A stretch of 64,000 bases of DNA, from NCBI GenBank assembly GCA_012845835.1, contig JABAKD010000025.1, positions 4,968,319 through 5,032,318 of the forward strand, given 5' to 3'. A program made the translations under genes and the position numbers. Origin of the DNA: Undaria pinnatifida (Eukaryota; Sar; Phaeophyceae; Laminariales; Alariaceae). Position 1 is the stretch's first letter. Each line of letters starts with the position of its first letter. The notes under the pieces were generated by a model. It worked only from the letters and a program-made list of their open reading frames with translations, had not been told where the DNA came from and did no database searches. Below are positions 1 to 13,500 of this stretch, in pieces.

Positions 1-14
1 TTACGAGTACCAAC

Positions 15-74
15 AACGCAGCTTGCAAAGATGAGTATTGACCTGTAATTCGTCGAACTCACGGCTGACGTCCT
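15..74 (+). repeat. Copy of R1 family end
   Basis: gcagcttgcaaagatgagta followed by gtcgaactcacggctgacgt matches the ends of the TIR element at 4701-5834. Further copies are at 32292-32352, 34655-34730 and 60190-60252. Confidence 0.5.
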
Positions 75-109
75 TGAAAATTAGTTGTAAAAAAAGGATA
101 TTATAGAAA

Positions 110-500
110 ATGTGTATTCATACATTTTCTTGCGTGCAAAGGTCAATCGATCGACGACGTCGGGGTGTCGAGAGACACCGTATTTCAGGAGATACGACCG
201 GGAGAGCGCTGGTTTTGAAACCGGCGATTTCTTTCAAGAAAAGTTGGTGGGGCTACCGTAGAACGACTCAAACGCCCCACCTAAAATCAAAATCTGCCAG
301 AGTAATAAACACTGCCAGGCAGCTGATATCACCCATATATTTTCTTCTGTGTGCAAAGGTCAATCGATCGACGACGTCGGGGTGTCGAGGGACACCGTAT
401 TTCAGGAGATTCGACCGGGAGCTGGTTCTGAAACCGGCGATTTCGTTGAAGAAAAAGTTGGGGGGGGGGGCTACCGTAGAACGACTGATAAACAATTGGT
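110..500 (+). repeat. Two tandem copies of repeat family R3
   Basis: caaaggtcaatcgatcgacg, ggacaccgtatttcaggaga and ctgaaaccggcgattt occur at 135-270 and again at 355-480. Between them is a tract related to the 41.6-42.0 kb array (ctgccagagtaataaacact). The open frames across it are by-products. Confidence 0.55.
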
Positions 501-1527
501 TTCATCCACAAAACACAGGATGAAACAAACAAATCGAAAATCAAATCGGACACGGTTGAGGGCTCGCACAAACATAACCACGCAGACCTATGGAACAGAG
601 GAAGTATATGGTACATAGCAGTCCTTTCGGGGCCTCGGACTAGCGGTCCCGGGCCTCGTCGGGTGGAGAGGGGATTCTTGTCCGGCGCGTTACATCGAGG
701 GACCGTGGAGATTAAAATTGCGGAAGTTACCGCATGCATGCCGTAGCGTGGGGTTGGCGCTTAATCACGCCACAGTACAGGACACCTAGTAATACTAAGA
801 GACAGAAACACCGACCCAGGCTGGGTTTCGTTTTTGAGAGAGCGTGCGCTCTACGCTAACTTCAGTATAACGGCTATTAATACCAGAATTTTTTATATTC
901 CTGAAAATGTCAGCCAGCTTCTTTTTTCACCCTCTGCTTTTACTATCATGTACTGTACGTACTGTATACTGGTAGCTGCGACTTGCGGCGGCATGACAAG
1001 AGTTCTGAATGGTGACTGGAGTCCCGCCCGAGGAGGTGAGCAACACACTTCGTCAATGCATTCCGGCAACCGCACGGCAGAGGATCCGAAATTCGTAGTG
1101 TGTAACGAACAGACTGCGTGCGGAGGGATAGAGGCCGCGCACTGATTCCTAAGAGGTGAGTTTTTGTGTCAACATGGTAAGCTCGTGCCGCCACTCGAGC
1201 ACGTTAGCGGCGAGGCTCCAAGGCCACGGATAGCGGACGACCAGGATACCTGCATGTTTTTCAACTTGCGGCAGGCCGCAATGCGTAACAAAGCATCAGA
1301 GCAGAGCATCGGAGCTTGTTGTTGCTTCAAAACATTGAACCACAAGTTGTTTTTGGTTGATTCTACGCCTTGCTTGCAACAGCCGTTTGTCCAGGTCTCT
1401 ACGTACGGCTCTGGGGTCTACTGACCAAAATGTCAACGTCAGGTTAGCTGTTGATCGGCAGCCTAAGCTAAGCTTCTCACAACCGCGTTACAGCCCAGAC
1501 GAGGCCTTCATGTTGTGCGGCTAAAAA

Positions 1528-4500
1528 TCAGGGTGTTGTCCAGCTAGTGTCCACCTTTTTCCACGGCAGAACTGATCCGACATTGACTCCAACAACGTTG
1601 TCCTCAAAAATGTGGGTGAAAAAAACTAAAGGCCTAACGCCGATAAAGTGACAAGCGCCATGCATGTTCACGCTCCAATCTCCACCCCCCCCCCCCCCCC
1701 CTTGACTGGCAACACCGCCGCTGATAGGAGCCCCTCCGGGAATATCCAGGTCGTCATCCGATTGGTTTGGCGGCGGTGGACTCAAAGGGAAGGTCTGCGT
1801 TGAACACAGTTACGACAACAACAGCAGGGTCCGAGGATAAGCGAACCGGGTGTTAGATAAGGCTTCAAAACAATCGTTAGAGTACGTGACCTTCCTCGCC
1901 GAGGTTGGCAAGCCGTGCTTTTGTCATTGAAATTGGAACGGGTAAAAAATATTGCAATAAAAAGGGACGATTACACAATCATGATGTGCAATCATCCACC
2001 CGAAGAAGCGCGGGCTGCTGGGTAGGGGATGCCTCCGAAGCGCAACGTTGGGAGCTTTGCGACGCAAACGCGGCTCGCTGTTACTGGCAACGCCGCAAGC
2101 TCCTCGTACGAAGACGGCTGATAATATTGCATGCTTCGTGTTAATTGGCCGATGTAAACGGCCCCCGTAGGGCTGAAGGCCTTCCGTCATATCGAGGAGA
2201 GGGTGCGTTCACCACGAAGAAACACTTTGTAGCACGAATAATATACTCTAGGGGCGGGCGAACGTCACGTCGGCGATATGTCGGCGATATGTCGGCGATA
2301 TGTCGGCGATGTGTCGGCGATATGTTGGCGATATGTCGGCGATATGTCGGCGATATGTCGGCGATATGTCGGCGTCATGTCGGCGATATGTCAGCGATAA
2401 ATGCGAAGGCATGTATGTGCTGGCAAGAAAGATAAGACTAGTGACGGAATCGATTGGAAGCTCGCGGTGTTACATCTCATATTGTACGCATCAGAGTGCG
2501 TGGAATACAACAAAAACCAGCTTGTAGAGGTGGGAGAAATATCGGTCCAGGAGTACCTACCGCGTACAAGACAACCATCGTGTTTACGGGTACGAATTGT
2601 AGTATAAACTAATCGTGTCACGGGCAGCGGCGCGTGGCTCTTGTTCCATTTCGACATCTGCATTGCCCTTACCCCCAAACCACCAACACTAAACCTCACA
2701 CTCGTCCTCGCGTGTGTCCACCCTTATTTCGGACAGGACAGTTCACGCAAGCAGATCGTCATCTATCTTTCGACCGCAGATCACAACAAAAACACGCCAA
2801 CAATGCAATACAAGAGCGGAATTTTGGAAAAAAACGGTGTAAAAAAGTCACCTTGGCGTAAAGCAACGACAGGACGCGCTCTCTGGACAGCAGCATCTCC
2901 AAGGTCTGTTGCCGTTGTCGCGACGAGAAATATCCCTCCGAATCCTCTCCCTCCAAAGATCCGCTATTCGCAGCCTGGGGCTGTGCAAGCGCGCCCCCCC
3001 CCCCGTCAGCCTTCGCGTTTTCAAGCAGGCGAAGCTTGGCTTGTCTCTTTCGCGTAGATATTATCTGTACGCAGACGGAGCATGGAAGGGTGATGGGATG
3101 GCTGTGCACTCATGGTTTGCAGGAAGTAACTGCACGGATGCATCAAACATGAAGGATAGCGTTGACGTGCTGAGCCTGATACTTACTGTTTGCGTTGCTC
3201 TGGACTGACACGACGTTGTCGTACTGAACCTGACACTACCATTTTCCTTGCTCTCGAGTGACGCGACCGTCCGTCTCACTTTTTCTCCGATAGGAAAATC
3301 TCATGCGGGAGCTCATGCTCACGATGGCGTTCCCACGGCAGCGTAATAGTTTACTAGGTTGTGCAAGAAATCTCGACGAAGCTACATATTGCGACATTTT
3401 TTGTCGTGGCGACGGAATTGGTCGAGGGCGGCGCCTGTCGCGTTGGTACGACAGTTGGCTTCCTGGCTTTTGTTTGTCGACCGCGAAACAAACTATGTTG
3501 AAATGTTTCTATTGAACGGGGTGGCACAAGCCGGAGAACCTCGTACGGACAAAAGCTACGTCACCGGCTGAGAGCCCTACGCTCGAAGGTTCGCCGGTGA
3601 TATCGATACTTAAGTTATCCGAAGATAGTTATTTGACCAACAACAAGGGCTTGGGCGCTGTTAGACGAGCGCTCTACATCGTCAACACGGTATCGTGAAG
3701 GTTTGCCGGCTGCACGAGGCTGATGTCACGACTGTTGCCCGCGAATTAATAGTTGTTCACCTCTTGTCGAACTTCCTCCACGGACGCCCTCAAGAGGTTC
3801 TCAAGCTCTGTTCGCTGCTGCAGCTCCGCAGAGTAGGAGGATCGGACCTGATCCCAGGACAAGCGCCGTCAAAAGCGGTTACAAAAAGTAATACCCCATC
3901 GAAATCACATGTGCAACGCGTTTGCATTTTACAACGTGGAACGCACGGTTACACAAGAAAATCCCTCAAAAAAACGTTTTCGACATGTTCACACTTCACG
4001 AGCCACGGCATGAAAAGTTTTGAGCAGTGACAGAGAGAAAAAATCAATGCAGACGAGAAATCGGCGGGTAACTTAAACCGATTGGCATGGATGAGTACAT
4101 ACCAGGAAGTAACGTTCGGAGGGTTTGGGATCGTGTGCACTCTTCACATGCATGGTATCTGGGGGGGGAGGGGGGGGTATTCCTATGTCAACTACGGTCG
4201 GCATGTTTTTACTCTGCCGTAGGGAGCGATTACAGCTGCAACGCGCCTTGGCCATCTTGACACCGGCAAGATCCGAATACAGGGCAGACTGAACATTATA
4301 CGCAAGATGAAATGTAAAATACAGCAGTGGTGTGGATGTGGAGTAGTAGATGGATCGAGCACATTTTGCTACAACATGCTGTCCGGCGGACGATGTCACA
4401 AGTCCATGCCTTACAGTAGATCGAAGTTTAGCTCAGGATCACCCTCCTCTCGTTACTTTGCCAGAAGCAACCTCGCGACTTCCTGGAGGAAACGGGACTA

Positions 4501-7500
4501 TACCCGCGCTTGCAAAACATCCGACGGAAGCATCCGGCGGTTGACAACGCACGAGACCAAGAAATTATTTTCGAGAAGGGGGGGCTCTCTGGTTTATTTC
4601 GCTTTAAACGCAGCTTACTGTTGCGTCTCCAATCAAAAATGGTCGCGGGCGAGGGCCGCGCTCCGCACGTTGCTTCGTTTGAGCGCCTGCCCATATAAAT
4701 GAGGACACACAACCCGTAATACGCGCGATCGGAGTATCACACACAGCTTGCAAAGATAAGTTTCGACAAAATATTCGATCTCACAGCTGGAGTGTATTTT
4801 CATTTTTATAATATATACTTCAAAGTATTAATGTAGCGAAAATGGTACCAATATATCGTACGAGAACGCCGATGACAGTGGAAGTGCTAATAGTAACTCA
4901 GAATACGTTGGATGGTCAACGCAACACGCCTCTATAGCTCAGCTGGGAGAGCGTGGCACTGAAGTTGCCAAGGTCACTGGTTCTATCCCGGTTGGAGGCA
5001 TTACGCTTTAGGCGTTTGACACATAACATCTAGAAAAAAAAAAAACTACGTATAAATAATTTTATACGAGGTATATAATACGAAGGCATTATGTTTTAAG
5101 CGTTTGACACATCTAGTTAAAAAAAACTATAAATAATTTTATGCCAGGCATATAACACGAGTACCTGGTTTGCTTGCCCCTTTAATTTGTTCTAGTCAAA
5201 TCCAACATGAACATATAATCGACCTCTGGCCTATAATCGACCTCTGGCCTCGTCCGACATCAACAATACGAAGTGAAATGCTGTACGTAATCTGTGTTTA
5301 GGAAACTAAGGTACACTATGGTACACTAATATACACTAATACACGCGTGCTACGATAGAGGTGAACCGCTTTTTTTCTAATACTACCCCTCAATTTGGGG
5401 GCTTAAGACATACCTCTCTCCCAAAAACTGATTTGGAGAAAAATACAAAAACTGCTACCGGATGAAAAATTCCATGGCATATTAATAGGTACACAACGAG
5501 AATCATGCGAAACAAATGGCCTATTATTTATTTTCTTTCCGACGATTTTGGGTTAAGGAGCCCCGTCATTCAGAAAATATTTCAGACGAAAACTGCCACT
5601 ATTTCTATCGTAGCACGCGTCGGTACTACGAATTAATACCTCGTGCGTCAACGTGTGAGTAAAATAATACCTGGTAATAAATTCCCATGCTCGTGGGAGG
5701 TGACATGCAATGAATTCATGTTATAAAACTAAAGAAATACACTCCAGCTGTGAGATAGAAGATTTCGTCGAAACTCATCTTTGCAAGCTGTGTATTGATG
5801 CTTCGATCGCGCGTATTGCTGGGTGTCTGTCCTCGTTAAGGATATGGATCGGCGACTCGCCTTGAAACTACAGTGTAGCTTGTACCATAAATAACAGGGT
5901 GATGGTTATTGCAGTAATTCAAAATATTAACTAATATCCACCGTCGAGACTAACGATATAACCCTCGCCTTTTCGAGGCTTGCCCGAGCTTACGGTGCAT
6001 TTCTGCTGTCCGACGGTGTGCGGGGCGAGTACTCACAAGCGGCAAAATCCAACTCGAAAGCTTATCAAAACAGTCCGTAGAGCGTACGCTTTTTTTCACC
6101 TGTCTGAGGTTGCGTCGCTCTGTCTCCAGCAACCTCTTCAAGCGCTTGATGATCTCTTTGTACCTGGGCGGAGCCGGCATTAACGCTTTTTTAATATATA
6201 TATATATATATCGTGACATCGTGGTGTATTGCGGTGTGATTATGTGCACCCACGCTGGTCTGCAGCACGCTCGGTCAAAGCGCGGGGTTAGCCGTTTGAA
6301 GTTCGATGTCGTCTCCGCCGAAGGTGGGCACTAATTGATGCCTTGAATTATGTGTGAACACTACGAATTCATCAAGTATCACCACCCCCGCACTAATCCC
6401 TATACCATGTACCAGGTGCATCGGGTACCGGGTATATCGTAGGCAGCAACGAAGGGGTGACCTATTTTCGTCTCCCTCAAAAGTGGACAGTAAATAAGCA
6501 TTTCATCCCCACTACAGCGCTACCTACCAGGTACTGGTATTGTTTATTTTTTGCCGATTCCGCACTATGCACGCCACCTATTAATACGACAATTGTGGAG
6601 TGGGCTGGAAAACATGTCTTGCTGTTTTACTCAAGCAACGTCACGTAGTTTCTCGACTTGGCGTGATGAGTCTCTATGGGTAGCAGAGGGATGCCGACTG
6701 AAGACTGCCGCGTTGAGCGGGTGTCATGCTTTAGTGTGGCTTGTAGTTGTTTTTTCGTCCATCGGGATGCTTTCTTAGACTTTCTTGTGAACACTTTGCT
6801 AGATTTCGGAGAAATGATCTAATATGAGAACGTCATTATCTTCATCATCATCATCGTCATCATCATCGTCATCATCATCTTCATAATCATCATCATCATC
6901 ATCATCATCGTCATCATCATCATCATCATCATCATCATCTTCGCAATCATCATCATCATCATCGTCATCATCATCATCATCATTGTCATCGTCATCATCA
7001 TCATCGTTGTCATCGCCACCATGATCAGATTTTACGGCGAAGGCGTGCATCTCCAGGGAACAGGGGCATCTCAAACGCTAGTGCTGCAAACATTATCGCA
7101 CATTAATTCCACGTCATTTATCCCACAAAACTGTGGGTGCAGTTTCAGAAAGGGCTACAAAACAGAAGCATTGAAACCACGAGAGTCCACTCTAGAGTTC
7201 TATTTTGACAAATATTGCGTTCGAAAGAGTAAAAAGGTACCCCGCCAAAAGAGAAACTCTCGATTTGGACCGCAGAACCGCATTGAGGCCATCTTTCCAC
7301 TTTCCATCTCTTGCCATCGTAAGTGAGCATCATCCGTCGAAAGAGCCGGCCCAATGATGTGGTGTGGGGACGGCCATATTTATTTGTTTCCTACAAATTC
7401 AAAACCATAATTGAATTGTAAATTCGAGGGAGACGATATGACCCTTCAATAGAAGAAGTATCTGAACCACAAGGATCCATTCTAGAACTTCATTTTGGCA

Positions 7501-10500
7501 AGTATCACCTTTGGATGAAACGAGCCATACCAATCCACCGAAAGAGAAGCTCCCGAGAGGGAATGCATGACAAAATATAATGGTGAATCGACAAACTGAG
7601 CACATTTTTACAGTGTACTATATGCAAATTTAATGTGCATGAGCAGCATGGTAACTTGTGGCATATCCAATGTTGCTGTTGCTGTTGTTGTTGTTGTCGA
7701 TCTCGCAGGAACTCATCACCACCATCTGGTTCGTGGTCTCAGAGCAGGCTCTCACAACTCTGGAATCGAACAACACCTCTCAGAAAATTGTCAGATCCCG
7801 AACACGCATCGGAACCTGTTGATTAAGCAGATGAGGTTCGACGAGCCCTTAAGCACATACTTCATCTATTATATACACTATCCACTAGACCGCAGCCACT
7901 GTAACTAACTGGTGAAGTGGATAATGCCACATAATCAACAAGATCAGGCACCGGTACCGTACACCTGTAGCTCATACCTGACACACATGATAGGAACGCC
8001 TGTGTTCCCCGTTTTCATCTTGCCATATCCCCAGGACTTCAAGCCAACCATATCCCGAAAGAGCGTGTTCCCTCGATTCAACTCATCTCCGGGAATTCAA
8101 GTCAATCACAACCCGAACGGGAACCTTGAAATTTTATAAAATATTCCTACGTACGGTATCGCACCTAGCGTCAGCGTCGGCCCCTGCTTGTCTTGCCGCC
8201 CCGCCGCCCAACCCCGGTAGGACAGGAGCCGAGGAGGAGGACGTGGGTCTTGCCCTGATGGCTAGCGCCATGTCTTCCGAAGCCCGAATTGCTTTCTGCT
8301 GGAATTCGAACATGGAGGCCTCCGCCGCCTCTCTCTCTTGTCGCAGCGCTTGATTTTCTTTCTACAGTAGAGAGCCAAAGGATATGCATATTCGGTGCAA
8401 GCCAGCAGGCGAAGGTGTTGTTCTGCGTTGAGGCTAATAACAAGTGAAGCGCTCGAATAGGGAGTTTGAGGGAGGCGCCAGTGTAATGAGGGGAGGGAGC
8501 GGGGGGGTATTCATGTGCCGCCTCCCTTAGCAATTTTAATCATTGAGATTTGCGTTCCTTTCGAGACGAAGTAGGGGGTGGGGGGGCACTTTGCATATGT
8601 GATGGGTTTGTACGCGAAATTCTCGTAGAGAAAGACAAAGACATAGCCGAGTGCCGGGCTTTGGGCATGGATGCTTCCGTCACCCCCTTCTCGCGCGCAT
8701 ACCGGCGGACAATGTCTCACGAGACAACCCATTACCTATATCTCGTGTGGTAGCCTACTTGTCTGCAGTATGTCTAATGAGGTACCCTGTTCACCTACAG
8801 TATGTCTCATGCGGTATCAGCCCCTTTATAACTGCACCAATGGTTTTTGGAACAACCGGCTTAGAATTACACGAGGAAAGCATTCACATTACTTTACAGT
8901 ACTTACTTTGAGCCACGAGATGTGTAACGAGAAATTCTTCTCCCGATGATATAAGTCGACTTATCTCGATACCCAACCTCAACGACTACGACACGAGAAC
9001 ACCCCAAGACCGAACACACGTTATTTTCAAGAAAAAACCAAAGGACATCACGGCAAGCTACTGTACAGCACTCAAGATAGCACACCCCCTTTGGGCGAGA
9101 TTCTAGGTCGGTTCTCCCAATCGCGAGGAGGCATCTACAGAAAGACCTCGAAGAAATAATTTAAAGGCCACTCTTTTCGTTGTGCTAGCTCGGGAGAAAA
9201 CCGTCTTGGGAAATCCTCTGAGGGGGTGTATTGCCTAGCGTGTTTTTCGCGGTATCTACCTTCATAGCCACGAGCTGCTTGATGAGGAACTTTCTGTCAT
9301 CTTCCTGGCTCTTGAACTGGCTTTTCAGCCTAGAGTTTTCCCTGCTGAGCCCCTGGTTCACCCTGTCTAGACGGTCTGCCATTTCCTTCGCCCAATCCAA
9401 TTCTCCCTCCGTTCGTCGCGTTCGCTCGATCCAAGCGCTGTCACCGCCGTCCTTCCGCCCCTTTTCTCTCTCTAGTTCCGTCTGAAACCGCGTTCGTGGT
9501 GAGCGATTTAAGGGGTGTGTAGTTGGGCAAAGGTGAACGATTAATACCTTTTTATATTTTTAGGTATGTTTATGAGTGATCGGCGTTGGCGCCCTTTCGT
9601 GCTGCACGCTATCGAGTGGGAACACAACTTAAAGTGTGTACACGCGTTCGAAGATTATTCATCGGCCAAATGGAAGAATACAATTTTGCTGTCGTGTTTG
9701 CGTTGGGCTCGCTGTCGGTAAAGTATGGCGGAAAACGCGGTATGTGATGCGCTGTTTCGCGCATAGTCAGCGCGCGTTTAGGGATATGTTCGTCGCCTAC
9801 CCGTGTTGTACGTGGGCTCGCAAATATTTGCAGGAACATAACATATAATGAACGTAGTATGCAGGTTCCCGACCCAAAGTTGGTCATCTTGCGCTGTTCG
9901 AGGGTGCAAAGTTGGTCATCTGGCGCTGTTCGAGGGTGCCTGGAACGGATGCTTTCACGTTCTAGGAGACTTCGATTACGCTTATACCGCATCCAAGTCA
10001 GGATGACCCCGCTGGCCTCGTTGCCTGATGTCAAACAGTATACCAGCACACGAAAACTTCTGCGGATTAAAGCAGTCGTGCCCGTCTAGAGATGCGTCAA
10101 GGGAACTGCCCCTTTGCGCGATACATGGGGTGTTATGGGCGCGGGTGGTTAGCCTTGTCGTTGCCCTAAGAAGACGTCTTCACGCTCTGGATAGTTATAT
10201 AGCACTGTTCACTAGACCACTCAGCCAAAAAAGTCCGCTCGACAGACCAGCCGGCTACTCTTCTCGAAGACCAAGAAACAAGTTATATATCAGGCTAGGT
10301 TGGTACGTAGACTAGTTTGCCAACGGACACATCTACATTGTTAAACTTGCTCGCTTCAGACTGAAATACTGAAAAATGTTTTCTCGGCGCAAATATGACA
10401 GTACAGATATGTGTCAAAGCAACAGTGTTGAACACTTGGATCAAAACACACTATTGGATACATGGGCTTGCACGTTGTTCGTTGTCCGCTGCAAACTGTC

Positions 10501-13500
10501 TTCGACGGTTCCCACCTGAACGTCGAAAAGCCTAGCCCTAAAGGCTCTCAGCAGGTCTTTTTCCTGTTCTTGTAAGATCTTGGAGCTTCTGTCCTGGACC
10601 ATCTCGACGTTGTGAAGAATTTGCTGGTGCATGTTCTTCAAGCTATCCATGCTGTTGTTTCCTTGCATCCAAGACATCTTCCCCGACTGCTCAAAGAGGG
10701 TTGCGCAAAAGACGCAGCCAGTTCAAGGGTTCGTGTTGCTTGCACCACGCTTTTCCAGCCACAATAAACCGACCTACCATTACGTAGAGTTCCCTAGTCT
10801 CCCCAACCGCCATCGCGTCCGTATCTTAGTGCAAGCACAATCGACCTTCGTGTCGAAAAACTTCGCGAAGATACTATTTGTGTCCTGTACAACCTCGTGG
10901 GTAATACTGCTCGGACTGTGCATATTGTGTGGATGCTCGTAGACGAAAACACACCCATCAACAGCGCAAGAGCATACAGCAAAACATCACAACAACACGT
11001 CCACAAAACACCTTGGTGGTTCCTAGTGCCATGAACCACGTCTTGTAGTTGTATTGATGGGGCGAACGATGCGCTTCCGGCTGTACTAAATGTCACGTGT
11101 ATTATTAATGGTAATAGATTGATAAGCAACAACGGCCAATTCAGTCCCTCTGCAAACGAGCATCGTGTTCGAGTTTACCGGGCACCCACGATCAGTTCTG
11201 AGCAGTTGGTCTGATTCACAGGCGTGCAACAGGGGTATGCAATGGGGAGGGTATACCGAGGGGGAGAAGGGACGGCTTGTGTGGCCACGGCATGTTGTAA
11301 GTAACGTAGGGGATAAGAACACCTCACGGCTAGTCGGCGAATTTACTGCTGTGGAGCCCAGATTTAGGTAAGATCCGGAAAATGAGGTAAACAGAAATGT
11401 TCCTGAACGATATAGGCACAACGCTTTGCAGCCTCAAGGCAGCCTCGTAGAAAAGGCACATACATGAGCGCATGCGGTTAGCCCCTGTTGTTTTTGTCAA
11501 AGTAAAAATACACATACATCTGAGGTTTGAGATCGAGGATTTCTTCGAAACTCATCTTCGCATGCTGCGTGTGATACTTCGACCGAGTTCTGGCGCTATT
11601 TTGTACCTTCAAGCTTCCGACTTCCTCCTCCAGCTCTTCTATTCGCATGTGGAAGGCTCGCTCACGTCGGATGTAGCTTTCCTGCCGCCGGCTAAGGTCT
11701 GCCTGAAGCGTTTCCACTTTCTGCTTCATTATCTGCTCGTGGTATCAAACACCGTTGTATAAATGCCCACACGCGGGGTTAAAATCGACGTTAGAATCCG
11801 TCTCAGCTGCGGGTGTGCTGCGGATGGAGCGAAGGGCTTCACGCATCGAACATATCACGATCTAGATAATCTAGATCCTGCACGTGTCGCTATGATATGT
11901 TGTGCAGGGTCTATGGAGTGAAATACAAATCCAACCCATGAAACATGTGCTAGGTCATGCGGATCATACGGCTCCCGCCCGACAACAAGATCGAGATCAT
12001 GCAGATCTTATAGACGGGGCAGGGATATATCTGCCAGGGACACAAGTCATTACTGAATGGGGATTTCATTGTTTTTTTTTGTATGCAACCCTGGAACAGA
12101 TGCTACGGTATATATAGGGGTGCATTTATCTGGAAGAGCTCTACAGACCCACGCTGGGATCGATGTTGCACCTTTTTTTTCTAGGCTCCTACGCTAAGGA
12201 GAAAAATATTTTTTAACAATCTTAAAACACAGACTGCGAGAAAAATGAAAGTGCACCCAGACGTGAACAATCCCACGACCTAGGTTTAAGGCCGCATGCA
12301 AATTCAGAACGCAAAGGTGTATGGTAGTTCTGCAGTTGAGCCCTCCCCCCGGCAAAGCAGAAACAATTTTAGCCAAAAAGCGCCACATTCACCGTAGCGC
12401 GCATGTACACGTCACCCAAACCTAAAAGTTGAGAAACAATGACAGCAACCCGATGAACAATCCCACCGTCTATGAATAGCTACTCTACGAACAGTCCCGT
12501 CATCCAGAATATATGTTAATAGCTGGAAAGCGCTACCCGTATCTATCGTAACACGCGTGTAACACGCGTCTTCGGGAGGTTCTGAAGTACTGGGAATAAG
12601 TCCCGGCGGTCCGATGGTTCACGAGTTCGCGAGGCGAGTGCCTTTGGCGCGTTCTCTACCACCCACCTGGTACTGCTCGTACCTGGTACATACGTACATA
12701 TTAGTCTATACGAGGGTGATATTTTGTAGTATCCTGCACGTTTGCCATGTCATGGTCCAATCGCATTGCGGTATTTTCGATGTACACAACTGTCTCGAAG
12801 TTTGTGGTCACAGGGCTTGTATCTGTCTATGATAGAGCGAAGAATCGCGGACACTGGATGTGTTGGGTGTCGATGGGTACACAAAAAACGGAAGGACACA
12901 CACACTGAATTTCGGTTTAAGATATCCTAGCACGTACACGTCTGCTATTATGATGTGGCACGTCATGTTACAAGCACTACTTGATACGCCAACTGCTGTG
13001 AGTTCGATGGATTTAGGGGTCGATACTCAGCTTTGCAAGTTGTGTCATACACCGCCGCGCGTTTTTACTAATGTATATTACTCTTCGAATATAGTCTAGT
13101 CTATAGACTAGTCTACCTTTTTTTTTTTTTTTATCCTCCGGCGGATGGGGAAAAATAAAGCTTTAGCTCACCACACTTCCACGTATTTTCATACGCGTCG
13201 TGTGTCGATTTAACTCAGTTGCTTTCGCAGCCCAACGCTAGCTGGCGCACCCTTCGGGTCCCATTGTAGGTATAGCGTAAGCTGTCCCTATCAGTGGTAG
13301 TCTACCACTTCACCATATGTTGCTAGGGTGAACAGCAATAATACCAATTTGTTATCAACAGGTAGTAATAATGGTAGTAACGTATTTTTGCCCCTGGGAT
13401 ATTCTTCCACTCCAGCCTGACTGGAGCCTGTCCTGCGGCCACGGACTTGGTTGTGCGAGTTAATGTGAGAACAGCAATGTTAGCAACGATACGTGCACCA

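Larger units (their letters stand above)
1..1527. other. Region downstream of the coiled-coil gene
   Basis: It holds an R1 end, two R3 units (110-500) and about 1 kb with no recognisable feature, presumably including the 3' UTR of the coiled-coil gene. Confidence 0.5.
4701..5834. mobile_element. Non-autonomous TIR element inside a coiled-coil gene intron
   Basis: The left end (4701-4801) is an inverted, diverged copy of the right end (5738-5834). Shared blocks include agcttgcaaagat, gatcggagtatcacacac and tctcacagctg. The right-end family extends to about 5915, because the copy at 40939-41100 continues to match. There is no transposase frame inside. Cargo is the tRNA-Phe-like sequence, two 85-bp repeats and part of another dispersed repeat (5390-5640). 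It sits between exons 6 and 7 of the coiled-coil gene. Confidence 0.6.

Noticed and set aside
2145-2435. CRRYVGDMSAI repeat protein
   Set aside because: It is an 11-bp minisatellite that is open in all frames; there is no start context or homology.
6799-7074. Poly-Asp reading frame on the minus strand
   Set aside because: It is produced entirely by the (ATC)n microsatellite inside an intron.
7757-7830. Minus-strand tRNA suggested by gttcgattcc
   Set aside because: The flanking bases do not form T, anticodon or acceptor stems.
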